From the NCBI GenBank assembly GCA_902764705.1, contig CACWWZ010000017.1, positions 1-64,000 of the forward strand: DNA of 64,000 nt, given 5' to 3'. Position 1 is the stretch's first letter. The number at the start of each line of letters is the position of its first letter. The DNA comes from an uncultured Prevotellaceae bacterium. GTDB lineage: Bacteria > Bacteroidota > Bacteroidia > Bacteroidales > Bacteroidaceae. The position numbers and the translations under genes were made by a program. The notes below the pieces were generated by a model. The model had not been told where the DNA came from. It ran no database searches and saw only the letters and a list, made by a program, of their open reading frames with translations. Below are positions 50,989 to 58,588 of this stretch, in pieces.

Positions 50989-52656
50989 ATGAAGAAAACT
51001 GCTATTGGCGTCGTTTTATTCCTTATTGTACTGACTATGACGACTACTTCCTGCTCAACTAAGGTGGATACGGTTATTCAAGACCCTATCACTCAGGGAA
51101 ATCCCTATTTGCCCCTGTGGGAGCATATTCCCGATGGAGAGCCGTATGTGTTTGAAGATCCGGACAACCCCGGCAAACAGCGCGTATATATCTATGGTTC
51201 GCACGACAATCTGAAGACGATGTATTGCGGACGCGACCAGGTGGTATGGTCGGCACCAGTAGAGGACTTGAGCCAGTGGCGCTACGACGGAGTGATTCTC
51301 GTGGTGGACAAGAATGCCAAGGGTGAGCCGTTTGACGCGGCAGGTACTGCCGACGTGCTCTATGCACCCGACGTGACGCTGGTGACGGACAGTATGGGCA
51401 AAAAGACCTACTACCTCTTCCCCAACGACCAGACGGGCTTCCGCAACGGGTTGATAGCCAAGAGCGACAGACCGAATGGACCTTTTGAGGTGTGCAACTG
51501 GAACGCGGAGAATCCTAATCAGGTCGATGGCGTGCTGCAGTTCGACCCTGCCGTGTTCGTTGATGACGACGGACGAGTCTATGGCTATTGGGGCTTTGAG
51601 CATTCTATGGCCGCAGAGATAGATCCCACGACAATGGCAACGGTGAAGCCAGGCACGGAGGTGGTTGACGGTATGATTTCTGGTCGTAATGAGCCAGGCA
51701 TCTTCCGCTTCTTCGAGGCTTCCAGCATCCGCAAGGTGAAGGATAAATACATATTTATATATAGCCGCTTCACAGAGGACGGCGAGTTTGGACTGCCTAC
51801 GTCGAACTACACGCTGGCCTATGCCTACAGCGACAAGCCCTTAGGCCCTTGGACCTATGGCGGAACCATCATTGACGGTCGTGCCAGAGAGAAGGACGAG
51901 CAGGGCAACGTAATCGCCTCTGCCGTTCCCGATGGCAACACACATGGCTCGATCTGTGAGATTGGCGGACAGTGGTATGTGTTCTATCATCGTCAGACAG
52001 GTACTGACGAGTACGCCCGTCAGGCTATGGTGGCTCCCATCACTGTCAAGGTGGAAGAGGGTGCCGGCGGTAAGGTGGAAATCAGCGAGGGTGAGTACAA
52101 CTCGGAAGGTTTTGCGCTGAATGGACTGAATCCTTTCGAGCGCCACTCTGCTGGTATCGCGTGTTGGTTGACAGGACCAAAACCTGCCGTTCACGAATGG
52201 CCCAACAATACGTTCTACGGTTCGTACGTAGAGGCATCGTATGGCACGGAAAGCAATTTCGCCGCACCTTACGACCTGAAGAACAATACCAACCGCGTGG
52301 TGAACAATACGGACGGCAGTATTGTGGGATATAAGTACTTTAACTTCGATGCCGAAAAACTGGCAGAGAAAGAGAATCTGATACTCCTCCTGCAGCTCAT
52401 CCCTGAGGGTATCGACGGCACCATTGAAGTGATGCTGGACCGCCCCTGGACCTCGCAGGGTGGAAAGAAGATTGGCGAGATGGCTTTGAAAGCCAACATG
52501 GAGAAGAAATCCTGGAACATGGCGATAGGTATCGCAAAGGAGGCTAAAGAAAACTATCTTGCGGGCAAACACGCCATCTTCCTTGTCTTCAAGTCTGACA
52601 CCAAGGAGAAGTCGCTCTGCACCCTCGAAGACCTGGTCTTTACATTCTCAGAATAA
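50989..52656 (+). CDS. GH43-like glycoside hydrolase lipoprotein
   Basis: 555 residues. SPII signal ending TMTTTSC (Cys22). A five-bladed propeller is suggested by RVYIYGSHDNL, VLYAPDVTLV, FDPAVFVDDDGRVYGYWGFE and FFEASSIRKVKDKYIFIYSR (candidate catalytic Glu), and GNTHGSICEIGGQWYVFYHR. The C-terminal ~180 residues form a separate beta domain. Likely acts on arabinose- or xylose-containing side chains at the cell surface; the exact substrate is not inferable. Own promoter, monocistronic. Confidence 0.83.
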   Translation: MKKTAIGVVLFLIVLTMTTTSCSTKVDTVIQDPITQGNPYLPLWEHIPDGEPYVFEDPDNPGKQRVYIYGSHDNLKTMYCGRDQVVWSAPVEDLSQWRYDGVILVVDKNAKGEPFDAAGTADVLYAPDVTLVTDSMGKKTYYLFPNDQTGFRNGLIAKSDRPNGPFEVCNWNAENPNQVDGVLQFDPAVFVDDDGRVYGYWGFEHSMAAEIDPTTMATVKPGTEVVDGMISGRNEPGIFRFFEASSIRKVKDKYIFIYSRFTEDGEFGLPTSNYTLAYAYSDKPLGPWTYGGTIIDGRAREKDEQGNVIASAVPDGNTHGSICEIGGQWYVFYHRQTGTDEYARQAMVAPITVKVEEGAGGKVEISEGEYNSEGFALNGLNPFERHSAGIACWLTGPKPAVHEWPNNTFYGSYVEASYGTESNFAAPYDLKNNTNRVVNNTDGSIVGYKYFNFDAEKLAEKENLILLLQLIPEGIDGTIEVMLDRPWTSQGGKKIGEMALKANMEKKSWNMAIGIAKEAKENYLAGKHAIFLVFKSDTKEKSLCTLEDLVFTFSE

Positions 52657-52696
52657 AAAAATAGCGCGAATATTTGGTGGGTTCAAAAAATCTTCG

Positions 52697-52704
52697 TACC
52701 TTTG
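52697..52704 (+). promoter_or_regulatory. rpmE2 promoter (-7 box)
   Basis: TACCTTTG at 52697-52704, 50 nt before the ATG. Confidence 0.72.
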
Positions 52705-52754
52705 CACCCTCAAAGCGCAATTTTTTTAAATAACGTAATAAGAAACAAGTAAAA

Positions 52755-52985
52755 ATGAAAAAAGGTATTCATCCAGAAAACTATCGCCCCGTCGTGTTCA
52801 AGGACATGTCCAACGGCGATATGTTCCTCTCGCGCTCTACCGCAAAGACAAATGACACCGTAGAGTTCGAAGGCGAAACTTACCCTGTGGTAAAGATTGA
52901 AATTTCGAGCACTTCTCACCCGTTCTATACTGGTAAGAGCAAGCTCGTCAGCCGGAACAAGACATTGAAGGCGCGTCCAAGGTAG
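52755..52985 (+). CDS. rpmE2: 50S ribosomal protein L31, type B, with unusual C-terminus
   Basis: 76 residues. The first ~63 ([20 protein letters not shown] ... [10 protein letters not shown]) are a standard zinc-free L31. The end, [11 protein letters not shown], is shorter than and unlike the common DTAGRVDKFMSRYG-type tail. The last codons and stop lie in the 5' arm and loop of the terminator hairpin, as if the gene end had been rearranged into its terminator. Confidence 0.88.
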   Translation: MKKGIHPENYRPVVFKDMSNGDMFLSRSTAKTNDTVEFEGETYPVVKIEISSTSHPFYTGKSKLVSRNKTLKARPR

Positions 52986-53014
52986 TTGCATATGCCTAGG
53001 GTCGCGCCTTTATT
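52968..53014 (+). terminator. Terminator overlapping the end of rpmE2
   Basis: AAGGCGCG (52968-52975) pairs with CGCGCCTT (53003-53010); inner pairs come from CCAAGG/CCTAGG. A T-rich tail follows. The rpmE2 stop codon (52983-52985) is in the loop side of the hairpin. Confidence 0.8.
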
Positions 53015-53072
53015 AGCTAAAAACAAAAACTATACTATAAAGAAAAACCCAAAACTAACAAAACTAAACACT

Positions 53073-54053
53073 ATGAAAGCAAAAAAACTCCTCATGCTCA
53101 TGGCTGCCTTCTTTGCATTGGCTGCTTGTAGCGATGGTGGTGATGACGGTGGTGGCGGCAACGAGCCTAAGCCGAATCCAGATCCCACTCCGAAGACTGT
53201 CAACAACAACAAGAATACCACTGGTCCTGCAGAGGCTCAGTATCGTTTGGAGTTCCCCAAACTAAAGGGTGGCAGCAACGTCGTTGTTGTTCATCGTGCC
53301 GTGTTAAACCGAAAAACCGAGGAAGAAGGAGTGAATTATTGTGTGGAATGGGATACCAGTCTGAACTCCCAGCGCTGGAGTTGCTATCAGCTGTATAGCA
53401 GCATCAACTATAGTTCAGCGTCCAATGTGTCGCGCTATTATGCCGACAACGATGGCTCGTTGTCGGAAATATGTCAGTATCCTAACGATCCGGATTTGCC
53501 GGTACAGTATCGGTGGGCAGAGGATCCCTATAAGTATTCGGGCTATGACCATGGACATATCTGTCCTTCCGCCGATCGTCTGAGGGCTGTGGAATGCAAT
53601 TACCAGACGTTCTTTATCACCAATATGCAGCCGCAGTATAATAAATTCAATGCGGGTCTCTGGGAAAAGATGGAGGAAGACGTTCGTAACTGGGTCCGCC
53701 TGGGCGATACACTCTATGTCTGCAAGGGAGGAACTATCGACAAGTCGGAACATATAATTGAATACGTTAATCGTAACAGCCATCAGTCGACTCGTGTCAA
53801 TGCGAATCATATTCCTGTACCTCGTTTCTTCTATATGGCTGTCGTTTGCAGAAAGGGTGATGTATGGCATGGGATGGCATATTGGGTGCAACAGTATAAT
53901 GAGGATCACAGTAATGACAATCGCAAAGGCTATGCCATTACTATCGACCGTTTGGAAGAGCTGACGGGTATTGACTTTTTCTGCAATCTGCCAGATGATA
54001 TTGAGGATCAGGTGGAAAGTGAAAAAGAATACACTTTTTGGGGTTTAAAATAA
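53073..54053 (+). CDS. DNA/RNA non-specific endonuclease lipoprotein
   Basis: 326 residues. SPII Cys19 (FALAAC), then a Gly/Asp/Pro linker. The beta-beta-alpha-metal nuclease domain has YDHGHICPSADR (DHGH 159-162, general base His162) and TNMQPQYNKFNAGLWEKME (metal Asn region). The usual DRGH reads DHGH here. Probably faces the surface or periplasm and degrades DNA and RNA. Start set at 53073, after the L31 terminator; the longer frame from 52986 covers that terminator. Confidence 0.9.
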   Translation: MKAKKLLMLMAAFFALAACSDGGDDGGGGNEPKPNPDPTPKTVNNNKNTTGPAEAQYRLEFPKLKGGSNVVVVHRAVLNRKTEEEGVNYCVEWDTSLNSQRWSCYQLYSSINYSSASNVSRYYADNDGSLSEICQYPNDPDLPVQYRWAEDPYKYSGYDHGHICPSADRLRAVECNYQTFFITNMQPQYNKFNAGLWEKMEEDVRNWVRLGDTLYVCKGGTIDKSEHIIEYVNRNSHQSTRVNANHIPVPRFFYMAVVCRKGDVWHGMAYWVQQYNEDHSNDNRKGYAITIDRLEELTGIDFFCNLPDDIEDQVESEKEYTFWGLK

Positions 54054-54091
54054 AAAATCCTAAAAACTTTGGTAGTCACGAGGTTTTTTCG

Positions 54092-54099
54092 TATCTTCG
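54092..54099 (+). promoter_or_regulatory. Promoter of the gpx-trxB operon (-7 box)
   Basis: TATCTTCG at 54092-54099, 40 nt before the ATG; one base off consensus. Confidence 0.5.
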
Positions 54100-54139
54100 C
54101 AGAGGATTTTAAATGCAATACAAACCATAACAAGACAAA

Positions 54140-54694
54140 ATGAAAACTATCTATGATTTCTCTGTCAAAGACAGAAAGGGAAAAGACGTGTCATTGAAAG
54201 AGTATGCCAACGAGGTGCTGCTGATTGTCAATACAGCCACCAAGTGTGGTTTCACGCCCCAGTACGACGAGTTGGAAAAACTCTATAAAGATTATCACAG
54301 CCAGGGTTTCGAGATTCTCGATTTCCCCTGCAACCAGTTCGGACAGCAGGCTCCCGGCACTGACGAAAGCATCCATGAGTTCTGCAAGTTGAACTTTGGC
54401 ACTGAATTCCCCCGTTTCAAGAAGGTAAAGGTCAACGGCGACGATGCCGATCCGTTGTTCTTATTCCTTCAGGAGCAGAAAGGTTTTGCAGGCTGGGATA
54501 TGGAGCACCCCATTGCTCATATTCTCGACGACATGCTGTCGAAAGCAGATCCTAACTACAAGGAGAAAAACGACATCAAGTGGAATTTCACCAAGTTCCT
54601 TATTAATAAGAAGGGACAGGTCGTAGCTCGTTTTGAACCCACTGAGAAGGTTGAAAACATCGAAGCACAGATTAAGGAAGAACTCGAGAAGTAG
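54140..54694 (+). CDS. Glutathione peroxidase-family (thioredoxin-dependent) peroxidase
   Basis: 184 residues; reduces peroxides. Active Cys36 in NTATKCGFTPQY, DFPCNQFGQQAPG with a second Cys, and WNFTKFLINKKGQVV. A Cys enzyme, not selenocysteine. Bacterial members usually take electrons from thioredoxin, which fits trxB starting 3 nt later in the same operon. No signal peptide; cytoplasmic. Confidence 0.93.
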   Translation: MKTIYDFSVKDRKGKDVSLKEYANEVLLIVNTATKCGFTPQYDELEKLYKDYHSQGFEILDFPCNQFGQQAPGTDESIHEFCKLNFGTEFPRFKKVKVNGDDADPLFLFLQEQKGFAGWDMEHPIAHILDDMLSKADPNYKEKNDIKWNFTKFLINKKGQVVARFEPTEKVENIEAQIKEELEK

Positions 54695-54697
54695 AAT

Positions 54698-55633
54698 ATG
54701 GAACATACAAAATGTTTGATTATTGGCAGCGGGCCCGCAGGGTATACCGCTGCTATTTATGCTAGCCGCGCCAATCTCAGTCCTGTTGAGTATAGCGGCA
54801 TGCAACCTGGCGGTCAGTTGACGCAGACCACTGAGGTGGAGAATTTTCCCGGTTATCCTCAGGGAGTGGATGGCAACCAGATGATGATGGATCTCCGCGA
54901 ACAGGCTGAACGCTTTGGTACGGATATCCGTGATGGCGAGATTACGCGTGTCGACTTCTCTGCCAGTCCCTATAAGGCTTGGGACGATGCTGGACGTGAA
55001 CTGGAAGCAGATACCGTGATTATTGCTACTGGTGCCTCTGCAAAGTATCTGGGTCTCGACGACGAGCGTAAATATAATGGACAAGGCGTTTCGGCCTGTG
55101 CTACCTGTGATGGCTTCTTCTATCGTAAGAAGACTGTTGCCGTAGTCGGTGGTGGCGATACGGCCTGTGAGGATGCACTCTATTTGAGCGGATTGGCCAA
55201 AAAGGTGTATATGATTGTCCGCAAACCATTCCTTCGTGCCTCGAAGGTGATGCAGCAGCGCGTGATGGACCGCGAGAACATCGAGATTCTTTTCGAGCAC
55301 AATACGCTGGGGCTCTTTGGCGAGAACGGAGTCGAGGGCGCTCATTTGGTGAAGCGCAAGGGCGAGGCTGACGAAGAGCTTGTTGACATTCAGATCGACG
55401 GATTCTTCCTGGCCATTGGTCATAAACCCAATACAGACATCTTCAAGGAATGGCTTGAAACTGATGAGGTGGGTTATCTGAAGAAGATTGACGGCACGCC
55501 ACGCACTCAGTTGCCAGGCGTCTTCGTAGCTGGCGATTGTGCCGACCCAGTCTATCGTCAGGCTGTTAGTGCTGCAGGTACAGGCTGTCAGGCGGCTATA
55601 GAAGCTGAAAGGTTTTTGCTGGAGAATAACTAG
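54698..55633 (+). CDS. trxB: Thioredoxin reductase
   Basis: 311 residues; FAD/NADPH enzyme that reduces thioredoxin. FAD site IIGSGPAGYTAAIYASRA, redox pair Cys134-Cys137 (ACATCDGFF), NADPH site VVGGGDTACEDALYLSG, and C-terminal GVFVAGDCADPVYRQAVSAA. Second gene of the gpx-trxB unit. A CTAG-rich repeat begins over the last codons and stop. Confidence 0.95.
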   Translation: MEHTKCLIIGSGPAGYTAAIYASRANLSPVEYSGMQPGGQLTQTTEVENFPGYPQGVDGNQMMMDLREQAERFGTDIRDGEITRVDFSASPYKAWDDAGRELEADTVIIATGASAKYLGLDDERKYNGQGVSACATCDGFFYRKKTVAVVGGGDTACEDALYLSGLAKKVYMIVRKPFLRASKVMQQRVMDRENIEILFEHNTLGLFGENGVEGAHLVKRKGEADEELVDIQIDGFFLAIGHKPNTDIFKEWLETDEVGYLKKIDGTPRTQLPGVFVAGDCADPVYRQAVSAAGTGCQAAIEAERFLLENN

Positions 55634-55669
55634 TATATCTACACGTCTAGTATTACTAGTCTGACTAGG
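55629..55669 (+). repeat. CTAG-rich 9-nt-spaced repeat after trxB
   Basis: ACTAGT at 55629 and 55655, TCTAG at 55646 and ACTAGG at 55664; the last three are 9 nt apart. Same motif as the repeat in the amidase linker (26690-26775). Confidence 0.6.
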
Positions 55670-55687
55670 TAAAATGACATAAAATTG

Positions 55688-55715
55688 AAAAAACCCCGTT
55701 TCACAACGGGGTTTT
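55688..55715 (+). terminator. Terminator of the gpx-trxB operon
   Basis: AAAAACCCCGTT (55688-55699), TCAC loop, AACGGGGTTTTT (55704-55715). Confidence 0.93.
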
Positions 55716-55826
55716 TCCATTCAAAAAACTAAATTAATCAACCATAAACCTTAACCATTAAAAATCTTTTCACTGGCAAAAGTACGACAAATTCTCCATA
55801 CTTGGGTTCATATTACGTTATAAAAG

Positions 55827-55880
55827 GTTTAAAATCCGTGATTATCGCAATTTTTATACCTAAAATCACGATTTTTAAAC
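55827..55880. repeat. Long hairpin upstream of the AraC-type gene
   Basis: GTTTAAAATCCGTGATT (55827-55843) pairs with AATCACGATTTTTAAAC (55864-55880) with two mismatches, around a 20-nt loop. It lies between the trxB terminator and the next promoter, a 331-nt gap with no gene. Confidence 0.6.
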
Positions 55881-55942
55881 TAAAAACGCCGGGTTTAACA
55901 TCTTTTTAGCCTACTTTTTGTCCTAATTTCGTGTAAAATATC

Positions 55943-55950
55943 TATATTTG
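55943..55950 (+). promoter_or_regulatory. Promoter of the AraC-type gene (-7 box)
   Basis: TATATTTG at 55943-55950, 14 nt before the ATG. Confidence 0.68.
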
Positions 55951-55964
55951 CATCGTAAATAATT

Positions 55965-57008
55965 ATGTCTATGGTAGTTTTAAACGTCATATTTCTCTTG
56001 ATACTTCTTTTTCTTGCGGGTTATTGTGTCAAATTAAAGCTACAGGAAAGAGCTAAAAGTGACCCGTCGTTGTCGCTGAAGGATATCAGTCTGCAAGTCA
56101 CCAACAGTGATGTGATGCATTATATCCGTGATGTAGCTGAGCATTTGTTGGACGATATGGAGAAGAAGCAGATTACTTTTGATTATAAGTGTACACCTGA
56201 AAGCATGATGGGATGGGTGGATTTTGATGCTGTGGAGAAGGGAACTCTTTTGATGTTGACGGAAATGTTCAATAATACACCTGAGCATGGGAAGATCACG
56301 CTGGAAGCCTATGCTAACCAAACCTATGATGCCATTTCGATTCGATTAAACGATACTAGTAGTATCCCGTTGCGGCTCAGTCTAGTTATTGTCCGTCAGC
56401 TGGTGAATCTGCATCATGGTACGCTGCAAAGCGCGTTTTATAAAGGTCAGGGTAATATGGTTATCGTTCAGATACCTATCAAGAAGGATCAGTATCTGAA
56501 AGAAGAGATTCTGGAAACGAGTCAAAGGGAGCAGGAACTTGCTGTGTCACCATCAATTTTCCATATTCCTAACAACATCCAGCTAAACATTCCTACCATC
56601 GAATTGCCTGAAGGAGTTTCTGATGGTACGCAGTCGTTGGGTTCGCTTGTTCAGCAGGCCTACAATTCTTCAGATCATCAATTCCTGCAGCGTGCCGTGA
56701 AATGCGTTAACGACCATATTGACGACAGTGATTACGACCGTGACAGTTTTGCTGCCGACATGGGGGCTAGTGCCAGTACGCTGTATAATAAATTGCGTGC
56801 CATGACGGGCAAAAACGTGACAACTTTTATTCGTGATATTCGTATTCAGACGGCTTGTAAACTTGCTAAGGAGAATCCGGAATTGCGTGTCAGCGATATC
56901 GCCTACCAAGTGGGTTTCAAGGATCCTAAATACTTCGCTACGACGTTCAAGAAGGTGATAGGTGTACAGCCTAGGGATTATTTCGAACGTCTGCGCCAGG
57001 GACGTTAG
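55965..57008 (+). CDS. Membrane-anchored AraC-family regulator with degenerate kinase-like domain
   Basis: 347 residues. One N-terminal membrane segment (~3-22), then a region (~50-175) that recalls the ATPase half of a histidine kinase but lacks clear G boxes and a phospho-acceptor His (LMLTEMFNNTPEHGKITLEA in place of an N box). A linker follows, then an AraC DNA-binding domain (~245-345; DRDSFAADMGASASTLYNKL and VSDIAYQVGFKDPKYFATTF). This looks like a reduced hybrid two-component regulator without sensor or receiver domains. Convergent 38-nt overlap with the symporter gene. Target unknown. Confidence 0.82.
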   Translation: MSMVVLNVIFLLILLFLAGYCVKLKLQERAKSDPSLSLKDISLQVTNSDVMHYIRDVAEHLLDDMEKKQITFDYKCTPESMMGWVDFDAVEKGTLLMLTEMFNNTPEHGKITLEAYANQTYDAISIRLNDTSSIPLRLSLVIVRQLVNLHHGTLQSAFYKGQGNMVIVQIPIKKDQYLKEEILETSQREQELAVSPSIFHIPNNIQLNIPTIELPEGVSDGTQSLGSLVQQAYNSSDHQFLQRAVKCVNDHIDDSDYDRDSFAADMGASASTLYNKLRAMTGKNVTTFIRDIRIQTACKLAKENPELRVSDIAYQVGFKDPKYFATTFKKVIGVQPRDYFERLRQGR

Positions 57009-58455
57009 AATGTCCGGTTAGCCATAGTCCTGCAAAAGTGAGCATTCCGTTCACCATCAGCAATTCATATCCGAAACGATAACTTGTCATTTGAAATGTC
57101 AGTGTGTCGATAGCTAGACAAAGCAATGGCGACAGCACACAGATGTAAGGCACGTAACGGTCGCTGGCTTGCCGTTTAGTCAACAGTCCGAAGGCAAAAA
57201 GACCTAACAACGGACCGTAAGTATAGGAACAGAGGATGTAGATGGCATCGATGACACTTGTAGAATTAAGCAGACGGAACAGGAGGATGAACACCACGAA
57301 GACTCCTGCCATTCCGATGTGTACTCTGTGGCGCAGCCGTTCGTCGTCAGCCCGTCCGCAGATATCCACGCAGTAGCTCGTAGTCAGCGCCGTCAGTGCT
57401 GAGTCTGCGCTGGAGAACGCCGCGGCAACCATGCCCAACATAAAGATGATCATGATGACTGGCGAGCCTTGGGACGAGTGCATGATGAAGCGGGGCAATA
57501 GGTCGTCACCGGAAGCAGGCAAAGCTATGCCCTGATGTTGATACCATATCGTCAACAATACACCCAGCGACAGAAACAGCAGGTTTGCCGGAAGGAAAGC
57601 AACGCCATAAGAACACATGTCCTTCTGAGCATCATGCAATGAGCGGCACGTCAGGTTCTTTTGCATCATGTCCTGGTCGAGGCCCGTCATCACGATGGCA
57701 ATAAATGCACCGCTCAGAAACTGTTTCCAGAAGTTCTGCTTAGACACCCAGTCGTCAAAGACAAACACCTGCGACAGCTCGCTTTGATGAATGGCCGTCA
57801 CGGCGTCGCCGGTTGTCATGCCCAACTCTCCGACCACCTTATATATAATAAGTATAAGTGCTCCGAACAGACAGACTGTCTGAAAAGTGTCTGTCCATAC
57901 CACCGTTTTGATGCCTCCCTGGCGGGTATATAGCCAAATGAGGGCCGTCATCACCACTACAACTGCCGCAAACATCCAGTCGTCATATCCTATGCTGCCA
58001 CTGGTCTCGTTGCCAAGAGTTCCCGTTCCACAGGCCAGTAGAATCCAGCAGACCACATAAAAGCGAACTGACGCACCCGTCATTTTCGATAGGAGGAAGA
58101 ACGACGCTCCGGTTTTGTATGCCCTCTTTCCTATGCGTTGTCCCAGGTAGCTATAGATGGTTGTCAGGTTCAGACGATAGTAGAGTGGCAGCAGGACGAA
58201 GGCGATCACCGCATAGCCCGCTATGAATCCTAGGCACGTTTGCAGATATGTCATACCGATGCTGTTCACCATACCTGGCACCGATACGAAAGTCACACCG
58301 GAAATGGACGCGCCAATCATGCCGAAGGCCACCAGATACCATGGTGATTGTCTGTCGCCGCGATAGAATGTTTCGTTGGTCGCTTTTTTGCCAGTCCACT
58401 TGCTAACGGCAAAAAGCAGACCGAAATATAGTAAAACGATTGCTATAATTGTCAT
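56971..58455 (-). CDS. Sodium:solute symporter family protein
   Basis: 494 residues, about 13 hydrophobic segments. SSS-family features: YRGDRQSPWYLVAFGMIGAS, SGVTFVSVPGMV, DQDMMQKNLTCRSLHDAQKD and AAAFSSADSALTALTTSYCV. Uses the sodium gradient to import a small organic solute (sugar, sialic acid or other; not inferable). The start at 58455 lies 9 nt after its -7 box; the TTG at 58467 is inside the box. Confidence 0.9.
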   Translation of the reverse strand: MTIIAIVLLYFGLLFAVSKWTGKKATNETFYRGDRQSPWYLVAFGMIGASISGVTFVSVPGMVNSIGMTYLQTCLGFIAGYAVIAFVLLPLYYRLNLTTIYSYLGQRIGKRAYKTGASFFLLSKMTGASVRFYVVCWILLACGTGTLGNETSGSIGYDDWMFAAVVVVMTALIWLYTRQGGIKTVVWTDTFQTVCLFGALILIIYKVVGELGMTTGDAVTAIHQSELSQVFVFDDWVSKQNFWKQFLSGAFIAIVMTGLDQDMMQKNLTCRSLHDAQKDMCSYGVAFLPANLLFLSLGVLLTIWYQHQGIALPASGDDLLPRFIMHSSQGSPVIMIIFMLGMVAAAFSSADSALTALTTSYCVDICGRADDERLRHRVHIGMAGVFVVFILLFRLLNSTSVIDAIYILCSYTYGPLLGLFAFGLLTKRQASDRYVPYICVLSPLLCLAIDTLTFQMTSYRFGYELLMVNGMLTFAGLWLTGHSNVPGADVRNNP

Positions 58456-58464
58456 AATTGCCTG

Positions 58465-58472
58465 CAAAATTA
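58465..58472 (-). promoter_or_regulatory. Symporter promoter (-7 box)
   Basis: TAATTTTG on the minus strand; 9 nt to the ATG. Confidence 0.55.
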
Positions 58473-58497
58473 ATACATTCTGAAGAAAAATATCGTC

Positions 58498-58534
58498 CTT
58501 TAACTCCCTTTAACTCCTTTATCTCCTTTAACTC
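58498..58534 (+). repeat. Tandem CTTTAACTCC repeat upstream of the trpB-like gene
   Basis: About four tandem 9-10-nt units (CTTTAACTCC twice, TTTATCTCC, TTTAACTCC), ending 12 nt before the -7 box and so covering the -33 region. Confidence 0.75.
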
Positions 58535-58546
58535 CACAGAAAATGT

Positions 58547-58554
58547 TACCTTTG
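58547..58554 (+). promoter_or_regulatory. Promoter of the trpB-like gene (-7 box)
   Basis: TACCTTTG at 58547-58554, 34 nt before the ATG. Confidence 0.72.
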
Positions 58555-58588
58555 CAAGCGGATATTACCAATCCTAATTATTATCGTT

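Noticed and set aside
52986-53072. Longer start for the DNA/RNA endonuclease gene
   Set aside because: The extension covers the L31 terminator and would bury the lipoprotein signal 29 residues inside the protein.
54140-54694. Selenoprotein glutathione peroxidase
   Set aside because: The active-site codon is TGT (Cys36), with no in-frame TGA.
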